Source of the DNA: an uncultured Eubacterium sp.
Lineage (GTDB): Bacteria > Bacillota > Clostridia > Lachnospirales > Lachnospiraceae
Length of the DNA stretch: 64,000 nucleotides
NCBI GenBank assembly: GCA_910589665.1
Contig: CAJUTR010000011.1
Coordinates: forward strand, 1 to 64,000
Direction of reading: 5' to 3'
Part shown: one piece after another, positions 41,655 through 50,631 of the stretch
Layout: each line of letters opens with the position of its first letter
How positions within the stretch are numbered: the first letter of the stretch is position 1
Notes under the pieces: generated by a model
The model's database searches: none
Seen by the model: only the letters and a program-made list of their open reading frames with translations
What the model was told of the DNA's origin: nothing
Made by a program: the position numbers and the translations under genes

Positions 41655-43718
41655 ATGAGTGGATTACTTTCAAACAATACGAAACGATTTTTAAAAAAGC
41701 GTCTGAAATTTTGGATCTGCTGTTTGAAACATCCTATATTAAATGAACATTTAATTGTGTTTGAAGCATTTAGCGGCAAGCGGTGCGGAGGGAATCTGCG
41801 CGCCATTTATGAGCAATTAATGGAGGATGAGCGATACCGGGATTTTCGCTATGTCTGGATCGTGAACGATGTGGAGGCACATGCGGATCTGAAAGTCAGG
41901 CGGCATACGCGTGTTGTAAAAAAGGATTCCCATACGGCGTTTATTTTATATGCAAAGGCAAAATACTGGTTTAATAATGTGGCGCTCCCCAATTATCTCA
42001 TTCCGCGCCCGCATCAGGTTTATGTGGAAACGTGGCACGGAACGCCGCTAAAGAAACTGGGAAACGATATTGAGTACGAAGTGGACCCGCGCCAGTCGCT
42101 GGCCGAGATGCACAAAAAGTATTACGTGAAGGGCAGGAAGATGGATTATCTCATATCGCCGTCAAAATTTTATTCGGAAAAAATGATTTCTTCGTTCCGG
42201 CTTGATAAAAGCAAAAAGGAAGATATTATTTTGGAAACCGGATATCCGAGGAATGACGCCCTGTTTACGTTTACGGAAGAGGATGTACAGAGGATCCGGG
42301 AAGAGATCGGCGTGCCGGATGGGAAAAAAGTCATTCTCTACACCCCGACGTGGCGTGACAACCAGTTTAAAAAGGGTGAGGGGTTCCAGTATAAAGAAGC
42401 GGTTGATTTTGGGTGGCTCATGGGGCAGCTGGGCGATGATTATGTCCTGTTATTCCGTGCTCATCACCAGATCGGGTTTAAGGATGTCGCGCACGATGTA
42501 CCTGGGGTCATAGATGTGACCGAGGTAGACGATGTCAACGATCTGTATATCATCAGTGATCTAATGATTACGGATTATTCTTCCACGATGTTCGATTATG
42601 GGAATCTGAAGCGGCCAATGGTCTTTTTCATGTATGATCTGGATGAGTACCAGGGAGAGATCCGGGATTTCTATTTTGATATCAGAGAACTGCCTGGTCC
42701 GATCGTTAAGACACAGGAAGATCTGGCGAAAGCGATCCGGGACCAATTTGCGAATTTTGAATATGATGAAACATATCGGGCATTTACTGCCAAATTTAAC
42801 AGTCTGGACGACGGGAATGCGGCAAAACGCGTGATTGAGGCGACCATAAACACAGAACTCGGCCCAGGGTTCCGATTTTATAAATGGCTCATCCACACGA
42901 GGAATGTGATCCGTAAGGGATTCCGCGATGGATATATCGCGTTTTCCGGTATGATGCGCTGTATGGGATTTTGTTTATCGGAAAACAGCCGGCTCCTGCG
43001 TTCCTACCATAATAAACATAAGGGAGAACGCTGTTTTCTCATCGGGAACGGGCCGAGCCTTCGGATTTCCGACTTAGAGGCGCTGCAGGAGAATGGAGAG
43101 ATTACGTTTGGCTGTAATCTTGTGACGAAAGTATTTGCGGAGACGACGTGGCGGCCGGATTACTATTTTCTCATAGACCGCATATGTGCGAAGTTTCAAA
43201 GCGAGGAGATCAATCAGGCCATCAAGGGTATACCACTTTTTACCAATATCACTACTTATAATATATTCCGGGAAAAGCCGAAAAATCCTGTGATCTTGTA
43301 TAATATAGCCAAACCACGGTATAAGGTGAAACGGTCCCCGCTTGCGTACTATATCCCATCCGGTTCCACGGTTATGTCGCTGATGATCGAGATCGCGGTT
43401 TATATGGGGTTTTCAGAAATTTACCTCGTCGGGTGCGACTGCACATCGACGTTTAGCGGAAATACCCATTTTATACAGGGATATACCGATGATAAATTGA
43501 AGGCGCGGGATGCGAAGAAGATCGTTGACCGCATGCGCCGGCTCGGGATCAATGGAGATGATTATGAAAAGTATTTTCTTGATGGATCCCTCCATGCGTA
43601 TGCACTGTTAAAAGAACATGCGCAAAAACGGGGCGTGACGATTTACAACGCGACGCGCGGCGGAGCGCTGGAAGTTTATGAGAGGGTGGATCTTGACCGT
43701 TTTGTTTCGCCTAAATAA
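41655..43718 (+). CDS. CDP-polyol phosphotransferase (TagF/TarL-like) fused to DUF115 domain
   Basis: 687 residues. Residues ~1-400 are a CDP-glycerol/ribitol phosphotransferase with the full motif set: VETWHGTPLKKLG, ETGYPRNDAL, LYTPTWRDNQ, LLFRAHHQIG and LMITDYSSTMFDYGNLKRP. Residues ~450-687 are a DUF115 (MptE-like) domain: GERCFLIGNGPSLRISDLEAL, FGCNLVTKVF, WRPDYYFLIDRI, SGSTVMSLMIEIAVYMGF and IYLVGCDCT. DUF115 domains occur in motility-accessory glycosylation proteins and capsule enzymes. ATG 41655 (GTGAGGGA upstream) is preferred to GTG 41643. It is the last gene of the glycan locus; probable polymerase or primase of a ribitol-phosphate chain, with an added sugar-handling activity. Confidence 0.88.
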   Translation: MSGLLSNNTKRFLKKRLKFWICCLKHPILNEHLIVFEAFSGKRCGGNLRAIYEQLMEDERYRDFRYVWIVNDVEAHADLKVRRHTRVVKKDSHTAFILYAKAKYWFNNVALPNYLIPRPHQVYVETWHGTPLKKLGNDIEYEVDPRQSLAEMHKKYYVKGRKMDYLISPSKFYSEKMISSFRLDKSKKEDIILETGYPRNDALFTFTEEDVQRIREEIGVPDGKKVILYTPTWRDNQFKKGEGFQYKEAVDFGWLMGQLGDDYVLLFRAHHQIGFKDVAHDVPGVIDVTEVDDVNDLYIISDLMITDYSSTMFDYGNLKRPMVFFMYDLDEYQGEIRDFYFDIRELPGPIVKTQEDLAKAIRDQFANFEYDETYRAFTAKFNSLDDGNAAKRVIEATINTELGPGFRFYKWLIHTRNVIRKGFRDGYIAFSGMMRCMGFCLSENSRLLRSYHNKHKGERCFLIGNGPSLRISDLEALQENGEITFGCNLVTKVFAETTWRPDYYFLIDRICAKFQSEEINQAIKGIPLFTNITTYNIFREKPKNPVILYNIAKPRYKVKRSPLAYYIPSGSTVMSLMIEIAVYMGFSEIYLVGCDCTSTFSGNTHFIQGYTDDKLKARDAKKIVDRMRRLGINGDDYEKYFLDGSLHAYALLKEHAQKRGVTIYNATRGGALEVYERVDLDRFVSPK

Positions 43719-43796
43719 GCATATCAGGGTGGGAGAGGGATGCCATGTGTTGTAAGATATTGGGAATATGATGTAAGAGGAAAAACACAAAAGCTA

Positions 43797-43825
43797 TTGA
43801 AAAATATTTGCTTTTCATGTATAAT
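43797..43825 (+). promoter_or_regulatory. sigma-A-type promoter of the hybrid histidine kinase
   Basis: TTGAAA (43797-43802), 17-base spacer, TATAAT (43820-43825), about 50 bases ahead of the kinase ATG. The stretch GCTTTTCATGTATAAT (43810-43825) recurs exactly in the promoter of the convergent chemoreceptor (48391-48406, - strand). Confidence 0.8.
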
Positions 43826-43878
43826 GATGAAAATTGTGATTGATTTATGTGTTAGATGTTTAGGAGGAATGGCAGCAT

Positions 43879-46440
43879 ATGAATACAAAAGTTACAAGAT
43901 TTTTAGTAGGCCGATTTGTATTGATGGTATTGATCTGTATTGTGATCTTTTTTGCTCTGATGGAGTATGTTTCGATGAAAACGAGTATAGCGGTGAATGA
44001 GATCACGAATATTCATATCTCTGAAATTAATGAACAGATCAAACAAAAATTCAGTGCAATCTCACAGCTTAGAGTCGACCAGGTAGCTGCCGTGATCCAA
44101 AGGACTACACCGGAAAAAAATGTAAAATTTGAAGAAGAACGAGAGGATATCAGGCTCAGCGCGGAGGTAAGGGGGTTTACCTGGCTAGGACTCTATGTCA
44201 AGGATCAGAAGCTGGAAAGTATTTATGGCGAAGAAATCGAGATTCCGCTCGATTTGCTGCAGGCCAGTTTAGATGAAAACGACGAAGTCATTACATATGG
44301 TTATACCAGTGCGGGCGAGAAACTATTTGTGTTTGGTAAGGAAGCAGAATATGTGATGCAGGACGGAACGAAAAGCACGGCCATGGTGGCAGCTGTTCCG
44401 ATGAAATATTTGGAAGATGTATTGTTCCAAAATGAGAAGAAACGGGAAGTGTACTCCCATTTGATCGATAGCAAAGGTGATTTTATCATTCGAACTGGAG
44501 ATGCGTACCGCGACAGCTATTTTGAGCGGTTGGATGCGATCGTAGAAGATCTGGATGGAAAATCGAAAGAGGATTATATCGAAGAACTCCGTGAGGCGAT
44601 CAATGCCAAACAAGATTACACGACTACGATCTTTGCAGAGGGAGAGCTGCGCCATTTCTGCTGTTCTGTGCTAGAGGATAATTCAGACTGGTATGTAGTC
44701 ACGGTCATACCGGACTGGATGTTTAGTAACATACTGAATTCGCTCGATTCATCCAGAAATGTGATGATGATCGTAGCCATTGCAATACTGCTCGTCGTGT
44801 TCATGGTCGTATTTTATCAGTATTTCAGATTTTCACAGAATCAGATGAAAATGTTGAACCGCTCGAAAGTCGAAGCGCAGCGAGCGAATATGGCAAAGAG
44901 TGAGTTCCTGTCAAGTATGAGCCATGACATCCGGACACCAATGAATGCGATCGTCGGTATGACGGAAATTGCTTTGCGGAATATCAGTGATGATATGAGG
45001 GTGGAAGATTGTCTCAGAAAGATACGGCTTTCCAGTAAGCAGCTGCTCGGTCTGATCAACGATGTGCTCGATATGTCTAAAATCGAAAGCGGGAAACTGA
45101 CTCTGAGTGCAGCTCCGATGTCACTGCGCGAGGCGATGGATGATATTGTTAATATTATAAAGCCGCAGGTAAAGACGAGAAACCAGTTTTTTGATATTTA
45201 TATCTGTGATGTGATCGCGGAAGACGTGTACTGTGATAATGTTCGTCTGAACCAGGTACTTCTGAACCTGCTCTCGAATGCGTTGAAGTTTACCGAGGAA
45301 AACGGTAAGATTGACGTATTTATCTGGCAGGAGCCGTCCGAAGTAGGAGATGATTTTGTAAGAACCCACTTTAAAGTAACGGATACCGGGATTGGCATGT
45401 CAGAGGAGTTCCAAAAGAAGATATTTGATTCCTTTGAACGGGAGGATAGTGAACAGGTGAACCAGATCATGGGAACCGGACTCGGCATGGCGATCACGAA
45501 AAGTATTATTGATATTATGGGAGGTACGATCGAGGTTAAGAGCGAACTCGGCAAGGGTAGTGAATTCCATATCACCGTTGACCTGCAGAAATCAGAGGTG
45601 AAGGAAAAAGATATGTGCCTTCCCGACTGGAATATCCTCGTCGTAGATGACGATGAGAGGCTGTGCCAAAGCGCGGTATCGAATCTGGAGGAAATGGGTG
45701 CCCATGCGGAGTGGACGACGGACGGAAGAAAAGCAATCGAGATGGTCAAAGAGCGCCATGAGAATAATGAGGACTACCGCATCGTTCTGATCGACTGGAA
45801 AATGCCGAATATGGACGGTGTGGAGACGATCCGTGAGATCCATCGTACGGTGGGGAAAGAAGTCCCTGTATTCTTGATCTCTGCCTATGATTGGAACGAC
45901 GCGGAAGAAGTACTGAACCTGACCGATGACATCGAAGGATTTATCGCCAAGCCGTTGTTTAAATCTACGCTGTACATGAATTTGAGCCGGTATGCGAGCG
46001 GCCAATCCGGCGACAGTTCAGAGAAGACGCCGCAGGAAAGTTTAGAGGAGTCAGATTTAAAAGGCAAACATGTTCTTTTATCTGAGGACATTGACTTAAA
46101 CTGGGAGATTGCAAATGAAATCCTCTCAGAGTTTGGGTTGATTCTTGACCGTGCGGTCAATGGTAAAGAGTGCGTGGAAATGTTTGAAAAGACGAAGATC
46201 GGATATTACGATGCTATCCTGATGGATATTCGTATGCCGGTTATGAACGGGTACGACGCGACGAAAGTGATCCGTGCGCTGGATCGGGAAGATAGCGACC
46301 TGCCAATTATCGCGATGACGGCGGATGCTTTTTCGGACGATGCACAGCGCTGTCTCGAATGCGGTATGAATGCCCATATATCAAAGCCGATCGATATCAA
46401 AGAGTGTAAGCGTATTTTATCCGATTATCTTAGTGAATAA
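43879..46440 (+). CDS. hybrid sensor histidine kinase with two receiver domains
   Basis: 853 residues. A membrane segment (about 12-30) and a second (about 294-314) flank a ~260-residue external sensor domain, possibly Cache-like. Then a HisKA domain with His349 in SSMSHDIRTPMNAI, an HATPase domain (NLLSNALKFT, DTGIGM, GTGLGMAIT), receiver 1 with acceptor Asp639 (LIDWKMPNMDG) and receiver 2 with Asp783 (LMDIRMPVMNG) and the KPID lysine at the end. There is no Hpt or DNA-binding output domain, so a separate phosphotransfer partner or response regulator must exist elsewhere. GGAGGAAT precedes ATG 43879. It is monocistronic between its promoter and the hairpin at 46505. The converging chemoreceptor gene shares promoter sequence with it. 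Confidence 0.93.
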   Translation: MNTKVTRFLVGRFVLMVLICIVIFFALMEYVSMKTSIAVNEITNIHISEINEQIKQKFSAISQLRVDQVAAVIQRTTPEKNVKFEEEREDIRLSAEVRGFTWLGLYVKDQKLESIYGEEIEIPLDLLQASLDENDEVITYGYTSAGEKLFVFGKEAEYVMQDGTKSTAMVAAVPMKYLEDVLFQNEKKREVYSHLIDSKGDFIIRTGDAYRDSYFERLDAIVEDLDGKSKEDYIEELREAINAKQDYTTTIFAEGELRHFCCSVLEDNSDWYVVTVIPDWMFSNILNSLDSSRNVMMIVAIAILLVVFMVVFYQYFRFSQNQMKMLNRSKVEAQRANMAKSEFLSSMSHDIRTPMNAIVGMTEIALRNISDDMRVEDCLRKIRLSSKQLLGLINDVLDMSKIESGKLTLSAAPMSLREAMDDIVNIIKPQVKTRNQFFDIYICDVIAEDVYCDNVRLNQVLLNLLSNALKFTEENGKIDVFIWQEPSEVGDDFVRTHFKVTDTGIGMSEEFQKKIFDSFEREDSEQVNQIMGTGLGMAITKSIIDIMGGTIEVKSELGKGSEFHITVDLQKSEVKEKDMCLPDWNILVVDDDERLCQSAVSNLEEMGAHAEWTTDGRKAIEMVKERHENNEDYRIVLIDWKMPNMDGVETIREIHRTVGKEVPVFLISAYDWNDAEEVLNLTDDIEGFIAKPLFKSTLYMNLSRYASGQSGDSSEKTPQESLEESDLKGKHVLLSEDIDLNWEIANEILSEFGLILDRAVNGKECVEMFEKTKIGYYDAILMDIRMPVMNGYDATKVIRALDREDSDLPIIAMTADAFSDDAQRCLECGMNAHISKPIDIKECKRILSDYLSE

Positions 46441-46504
46441 GAGAACGAATGCGGTTACTTTGGTTCTAAAGGACAGTTGTTAAACGCGTATCGAAGACAA
46501 AATA

Positions 46505-46548
46505 AACCGGTGCGGATTTTGGAATGAGTTCCAAAATCTGCACCGGTT
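46505..46548. terminator. bidirectional intrinsic terminator
   Basis: Two 20-base arms (46505-46524 and 46529-46548) with one mismatch around a TGAG loop, flanked by A/T-rich sequence on both sides. It lies between the convergent kinase and chemoreceptor genes and can serve both. Confidence 0.85.
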
Positions 46549-46590
46549 ATTTCGTTATGTTGGTTAATCTGCCTTTGTTATAAATGACGA

Positions 46591-48333
46591 TTATAAATTC
46601 ACGAAGCGGTCAGCTTCATCGGTAAGGCTTCCTGCCACCTGCTTATTGTCTAACATAGCATCGGCGATCTCATCAATGTCTTTGACCAGATCAGAAGTGT
46701 TCATGGCGGCATTGGAAACGCCTTTTGTACTTTCGTTGACAGAAATGGTTATGCCGTTGACGGAGTTTGTAATACTGCTGATCAGCTGGTTCAGCTTGAC
46801 AGACATTTCGTTAAACCGGCTCACGATCTCATTTACGTGTACGGCGTCTTTATTGTACTGTTTGCCCGCTTTTACAAAATTTTCGTAGTCGGGGAGGATG
46901 TTTGTGTTGATATATTTGACGATCGAGTTTGCGCTCTCAATCAGCTCATTTACCGCTTTAACAACCATGTTATTGATGGTCTGGATGTTATTGGCGGCTA
47001 CACGGCTCGAATTGGCGAGCTGGCTGATCTCATCTGCCACGACGGCAAATCCGCGGCCTGCTTCCCCGGCTCTCGCAGCTTCTATGGAGGCGTTGAGTGA
47101 GAGCAGATTTGTCTGGTTCGAGATACTTAGGATCTCGTCGGTCAAATCGTTGACGCGGTCCACGCTCTTACTGTCTTCGATCGCCTGCTGCAGTTTATCA
47201 ATGATCCCGTTTACGATGTTACTCGTATCCTGCTTATTTTCGACTGCTTTGTGTTCAAGGTTTTCAGCGCGTTCCTGCATACCGACGGCGTAATCGTACA
47301 TGCCCTGTGAGGTGTCGGATAGTTCTACGACATTTTCGTCTACAACTTCGATACTTTCCTTGATTGCGGTAATGGTCGTTGAAATTTCGTTCATCGAGGA
47401 AGAAAGTTCCTCCATGACAGATGAAATATCCCCGGAATTATCATTGGCGGTAGCTACCTTGTCCGATACGAGACTTACGACGGAGCCGAGTTTACTGGAA
47501 CTGGTATTGATCTGCCCCATGATACTCTGCAACGTTTCGATAAATATATTGATACCAGATGCCAGCGTACCAATCTCATCGGTGCAGAAGCACTGTACGC
47601 GCCTTGTCAGATCGCCCTGTCCGTCTTCGATCGTGGTAATGATGCCGCGGAGCTGTTTGTTAATGTTGATCAAACGTTTGCATACCCAAGTCCAGCACAC
47701 CCACACGACGAATAATAATACGAGAGCAGCGACGACGATCGCAATGATGATCGTGCGGACGATATCGTCGTACAACGTTTTCTGGTGGGAGACGGCGCTG
47801 TCCATGCTCATCTTATTCATCTCACGCATTTCATTCAGCTGTGCCGTAAGCGCGGTACCAGCCTTTTTCAGGTCGGTATTTGCCAGATTTGTCGCGGTCG
47901 CTGTATCACCGGACACACTGGCTCTGAGTATTTTGTCATAAATGACGAGATAGTCCGCGTAATCGGTTAGGAACTGCTGGAAACTTTTTTCCTCGTCAGC
48001 TGAATTCAGTGATTTCCCATATTCATCACACAAGCTGTCGATGGTCGTCTTCAGTTCAGAGGCTTCATCTTCCAGGGTTTTCTGCAAATCCTTGTCCCCC
48101 TGTGCGACGATGTGCGCAAAGGCGACGCGGCGCAGTGTCTGGTATGAACTGGTAACATCCCCCAGATGTTCGATCTTGATTGCGTATGTACCGGATATTT
48201 CGTCGCTCGCAGTCTTGATCTGGCCTATACTACGGATACTGATCAGGCCCAGAACAAACATCAGACAGCCTAATACTACAACAGGTATCAGAATTTTGAA
48301 CCGGATGCTCAGGTTCTTTAAAAACATTCTCAT
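46591..48333 (-). CDS. methyl-accepting chemotaxis protein, four-helix-bundle sensor
   Basis: 580 residues. Membrane helix 1 (about 12-32) follows a basic start; residues ~33-190 look like a 4HB_MCP external helical bundle; helix 2 lies at about 192-213, then HAMP (to about 265) and a signalling domain. The hairpin tip carries the conserved pattern [31 protein letters not shown] (core [17 protein letters not shown]). No C-terminal pentapeptide tether. It should modulate CheA/CheW and flagellar or other outputs; no che genes are in the window. It starts at 48333 behind AAGGAGGAAG and is transcribed toward the hybrid kinase. Confidence 0.93.
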   Translation of the reverse strand: MRMFLKNLSIRFKILIPVVVLGCLMFVLGLISIRSIGQIKTASDEISGTYAIKIEHLGDVTSSYQTLRRVAFAHIVAQGDKDLQKTLEDEASELKTTIDSLCDEYGKSLNSADEEKSFQQFLTDYADYLVIYDKILRASVSGDTATATNLANTDLKKAGTALTAQLNEMREMNKMSMDSAVSHQKTLYDDIVRTIIIAIVVAALVLLFVVWVCWTWVCKRLININKQLRGIITTIEDGQGDLTRRVQCFCTDEIGTLASGINIFIETLQSIMGQINTSSSKLGSVVSLVSDKVATANDNSGDISSVMEELSSSMNEISTTITAIKESIEVVDENVVELSDTSQGMYDYAVGMQERAENLEHKAVENKQDTSNIVNGIIDKLQQAIEDSKSVDRVNDLTDEILSISNQTNLLSLNASIEAARAGEAGRGFAVVADEISQLANSSRVAANNIQTINNMVVKAVNELIESANSIVKYINTNILPDYENFVKAGKQYNKDAVHVNEIVSRFNEMSVKLNQLISSITNSVNGITISVNESTKGVSNAAMNTSDLVKDIDEIADAMLDNKQVAGSLTDEADRFVNL

Positions 48334-48390
48334 CGTTTCCCTTCCTCCTTCATGTTCTTTCTAGTATTTTCGAAATGTTCTATAAACAAA

Positions 48391-48419
48391 ATTATACATG
48401 AAAAGCGCCAATCCTGCAA
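48391..48419 (-). promoter_or_regulatory. promoter of the chemoreceptor gene
   Basis: On the - strand: TTGCAG (48414-48419), 17-base spacer, TATAAT (48391-48396). The 16 bases ending in the -10 are identical to those of the hybrid kinase promoter at 43810-43825. Confidence 0.7.
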
Positions 48420-48439
48420 CTACTTTGCAGAGATTTTGA

Positions 48440-48468
48440 TTGCGTTTTCGTCCGCCATTGTATATAAT
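48440..48468 (+). promoter_or_regulatory. probable promoter of the GH31 gene
   Basis: TTGCGT (48440-48445), 17-base spacer, TATAAT (48463-48468), about 60 bases ahead of the GH31 start. The -10 is perfect and the -35 weak. It is divergent from the chemoreceptor promoter. Confidence 0.5.
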
Positions 48469-48529
48469 TACAGTTACAGTGTGGTGAACAGGAATGGACG
48501 GGAGGAAATGCACGTATTGGAGGAAGAAG

Positions 48530-50515
48530 ATGATTAGAAAATATGTATTTGGCAGGCCGTTTGAGACGGGTGCTGTCGAGGAGCAGATCGGGGAGACGCA
48601 GGGACTGCCGCTGTATGGGGAGATCCATTCGGAGGGATCGTTTTTGTTCCGCTATGTGATGCGCGACGGGGATGCCGTATACGGACTCGGCGAGGCAAAC
48701 CGCGGGATCAACAAGCGGGGATACTGTTACGTGAGCGATTGCACAGACCAGCCAAACCATACAGAGGATAAGCGTTCCCTGTATGGCGCACACAATTTTA
48801 TCGTCGTTTCCGGCGAGGAAACATTTGGATTGTTTTTTGACTATCCGTCCAAAATGACATTTGATATCGGCTATGAAAAAACGGAACTCATGACGGTGAG
48901 CTGTGAGCGAGCGGATTTGTACCTATATGTAATTGAAGGGGAATCGGCGTATGATGTCGTGAGGCAGTTCCGGAAGATCATCGGCAGGAGTTATATCCCT
49001 CCTAAATTTGCCTTTGGGTTCGGGCAGAGCCGATGGGGATACAAAACGAAAGAAGACTTCCGGAATGTAGCGGATGGATACCGCTCGAACCGCATCCCGC
49101 TGGATCTGATCTATATGGACATTGATTATATGCAGGATTATAAGGATTTTACGGTGAATGAGGAAGAATTTTCGGATTTTCCGGCATTTGTCGCAGAAAT
49201 GAAGGAGCGGGGGATCCGCCTGATCCCGATCATTGACGCCGGGGTGAAAGTAGAAGAGGGGTATCCGGTCTATGACGAGGGAGTGCGGGGAGGATATTTT
49301 TGTAAACGGAAAGATGGCAGTGATTTTACGGCGTCGGTATGGCCTGGGGAGACACATTTTCCCGATGTATTGAATGAAGAGGCGGCGAATTGGTTTGGGG
49401 ATCATTACCGCAGCCTGACAGACCAGGGGATTGAAGGTTTTTGGAATGACATGAATGAGCCGGCCATTTTTTATTCACAGGAGGGGGTCCGTGAATTGCA
49501 GCAGGTGATCTCGTCCTGCCAGAAGATGGAACGCGGCATGGCAGATTTGCACAAGATCCAGCAAACGGCGGGCGGCCTTGCGAATGCGCCGGCGGACTAT
49601 AGACGCTTTTACCATTCGGTCAATGGGCAGAAGATCCGGCATGATCTGGTGCATAACCTGTACGGGTATCATATGACAAAAGCGGCAGCACAGGCGTTTG
49701 GGCGCATTGCCCCGAACCGGAGGTTTTTATTGTTTTCCCGCGCCTCCTATATTGGAATGCACCGGTACGGAGGTATTTGGACGGGGGACAACCACTCGTG
49801 GTGGTCACATCTGCTCCTGAACCTGAAAATGCTTCCCTCTCTCAATATGTGTGGATTTTTGTATGTCGGTGCGGATTTAGGCGGGTTTGGCGCGGATACG
49901 ACGAAGGAGCTATTGCTCCGCTGGCTGGCGCTAGGCGTATTTACGCCGCTTATGAGAGATCACTCCGCGATCGGGACGAGGGATCAGGAAGCTTACCAGT
50001 TTGGAGATACCGAGGCGTTTCGCAGCGTTATTGAGACGAGATACCGCCTTTTGCCCTATCTGTACAGCGAATATTTGAAAGCGGTGTATTCGGATGATAT
50101 GTATTGCCGGCCGCTGGCGTTCGTATATCCGGAGGATGCGTTTGCGTGCGGCGTCGAGGATCAGCTCATCATCGGCGACGAGATCATGATCGCGCCGGTT
50201 TATACGGAGAACGCGAGGGGGCGTTACGTATATCTGCCAGAAGAGATGCGGTTTATGAAATTTATGAAGGATGGCTGTTACACAGAACAAACGCTGGGGC
50301 AGGGACACCATTATGTAGAGATCGCTGTCGATGAAGTGCCGCTCTTTATCCGCGCCGGAAGGTGTATCCCGTTAGTGGACGCGGCGTCGTGTGTGGACGA
50401 GATCGACATGCGGACAATGAAAGTGATTGGGTACGAGGGCGCCAGGTATGAGCGGTATGATGATGATGGCATCCATACGGACAGCCAGGTGACGCGGACG
50501 ATTGAAAGTTTGTAA
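48530..50515 (+). CDS. GH31 alpha-glycosidase (alpha-glucosidase or alpha-xylosidase)
   Basis: About 661 residues with the GH31 (beta/alpha)8 core. Motifs: FGFGQSRWGY, LDLIYMDIDYMQDY, the nucleophile aspartate in GFWNDMNEPAIF, GIWTGDNHSWW, VGADLGGFGADTT, and a MRDHSA block; a beta-sheet end follows. No signal peptide, so it is cytoplasmic and would hydrolyse imported alpha-linked oligosaccharides. Which aglycone it prefers cannot be told; the neighbouring xylanase leaves xylo-oligosaccharide metabolism possible. ATG 48530 behind GGAGGAAG is chosen; ATG 48494 is an upstream in-frame alternative. The gene stands alone, ending at a hairpin shared with the convergent xylanase gene. Confidence 0.92.
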   Translation: MIRKYVFGRPFETGAVEEQIGETQGLPLYGEIHSEGSFLFRYVMRDGDAVYGLGEANRGINKRGYCYVSDCTDQPNHTEDKRSLYGAHNFIVVSGEETFGLFFDYPSKMTFDIGYEKTELMTVSCERADLYLYVIEGESAYDVVRQFRKIIGRSYIPPKFAFGFGQSRWGYKTKEDFRNVADGYRSNRIPLDLIYMDIDYMQDYKDFTVNEEEFSDFPAFVAEMKERGIRLIPIIDAGVKVEEGYPVYDEGVRGGYFCKRKDGSDFTASVWPGETHFPDVLNEEAANWFGDHYRSLTDQGIEGFWNDMNEPAIFYSQEGVRELQQVISSCQKMERGMADLHKIQQTAGGLANAPADYRRFYHSVNGQKIRHDLVHNLYGYHMTKAAAQAFGRIAPNRRFLLFSRASYIGMHRYGGIWTGDNHSWWSHLLLNLKMLPSLNMCGFLYVGADLGGFGADTTKELLLRWLALGVFTPLMRDHSAIGTRDQEAYQFGDTEAFRSVIETRYRLLPYLYSEYLKAVYSDDMYCRPLAFVYPEDAFACGVEDQLIIGDEIMIAPVYTENARGRYVYLPEEMRFMKFMKDGCYTEQTLGQGHHYVEIAVDEVPLFIRAGRCIPLVDAASCVDEIDMRTMKVIGYEGARYERYDDDGIHTDSQVTRTIESL

Positions 50516-50535
50516 AGGGTTTGGGGCAGTGTAAT

Positions 50536-50601
50536 GAAAAAGACCAGTGCGGATCTTACGGATGGCGCGGTAGCGCCTCGGATCATGGACTGGTCTTTTT
50601 C
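50536..50601. terminator. bidirectional intrinsic terminator
   Basis: A 13-base perfect outer stem, GAAAAAGACCAGT (50536-50548) with ACTGGTCTTTTTC (50589-50601), encloses an inner GGCGC-GGTA-GCGCC hairpin (50564-50577). The A-run and T-run edges make it usable on both strands, between the convergent GH31 and GH10 genes. Confidence 0.85.
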
Positions 50602-50631
50602 TATTTATAAACGGATCCGCGCGATCTTTTT

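Noticed and set aside
47300..47941. 213-codon open frame on + inside the chemoreceptor gene
   Set aside because: Antisense to the MCP signalling domain; Ser/Thr/Leu-rich shadow of a helical coding sequence.
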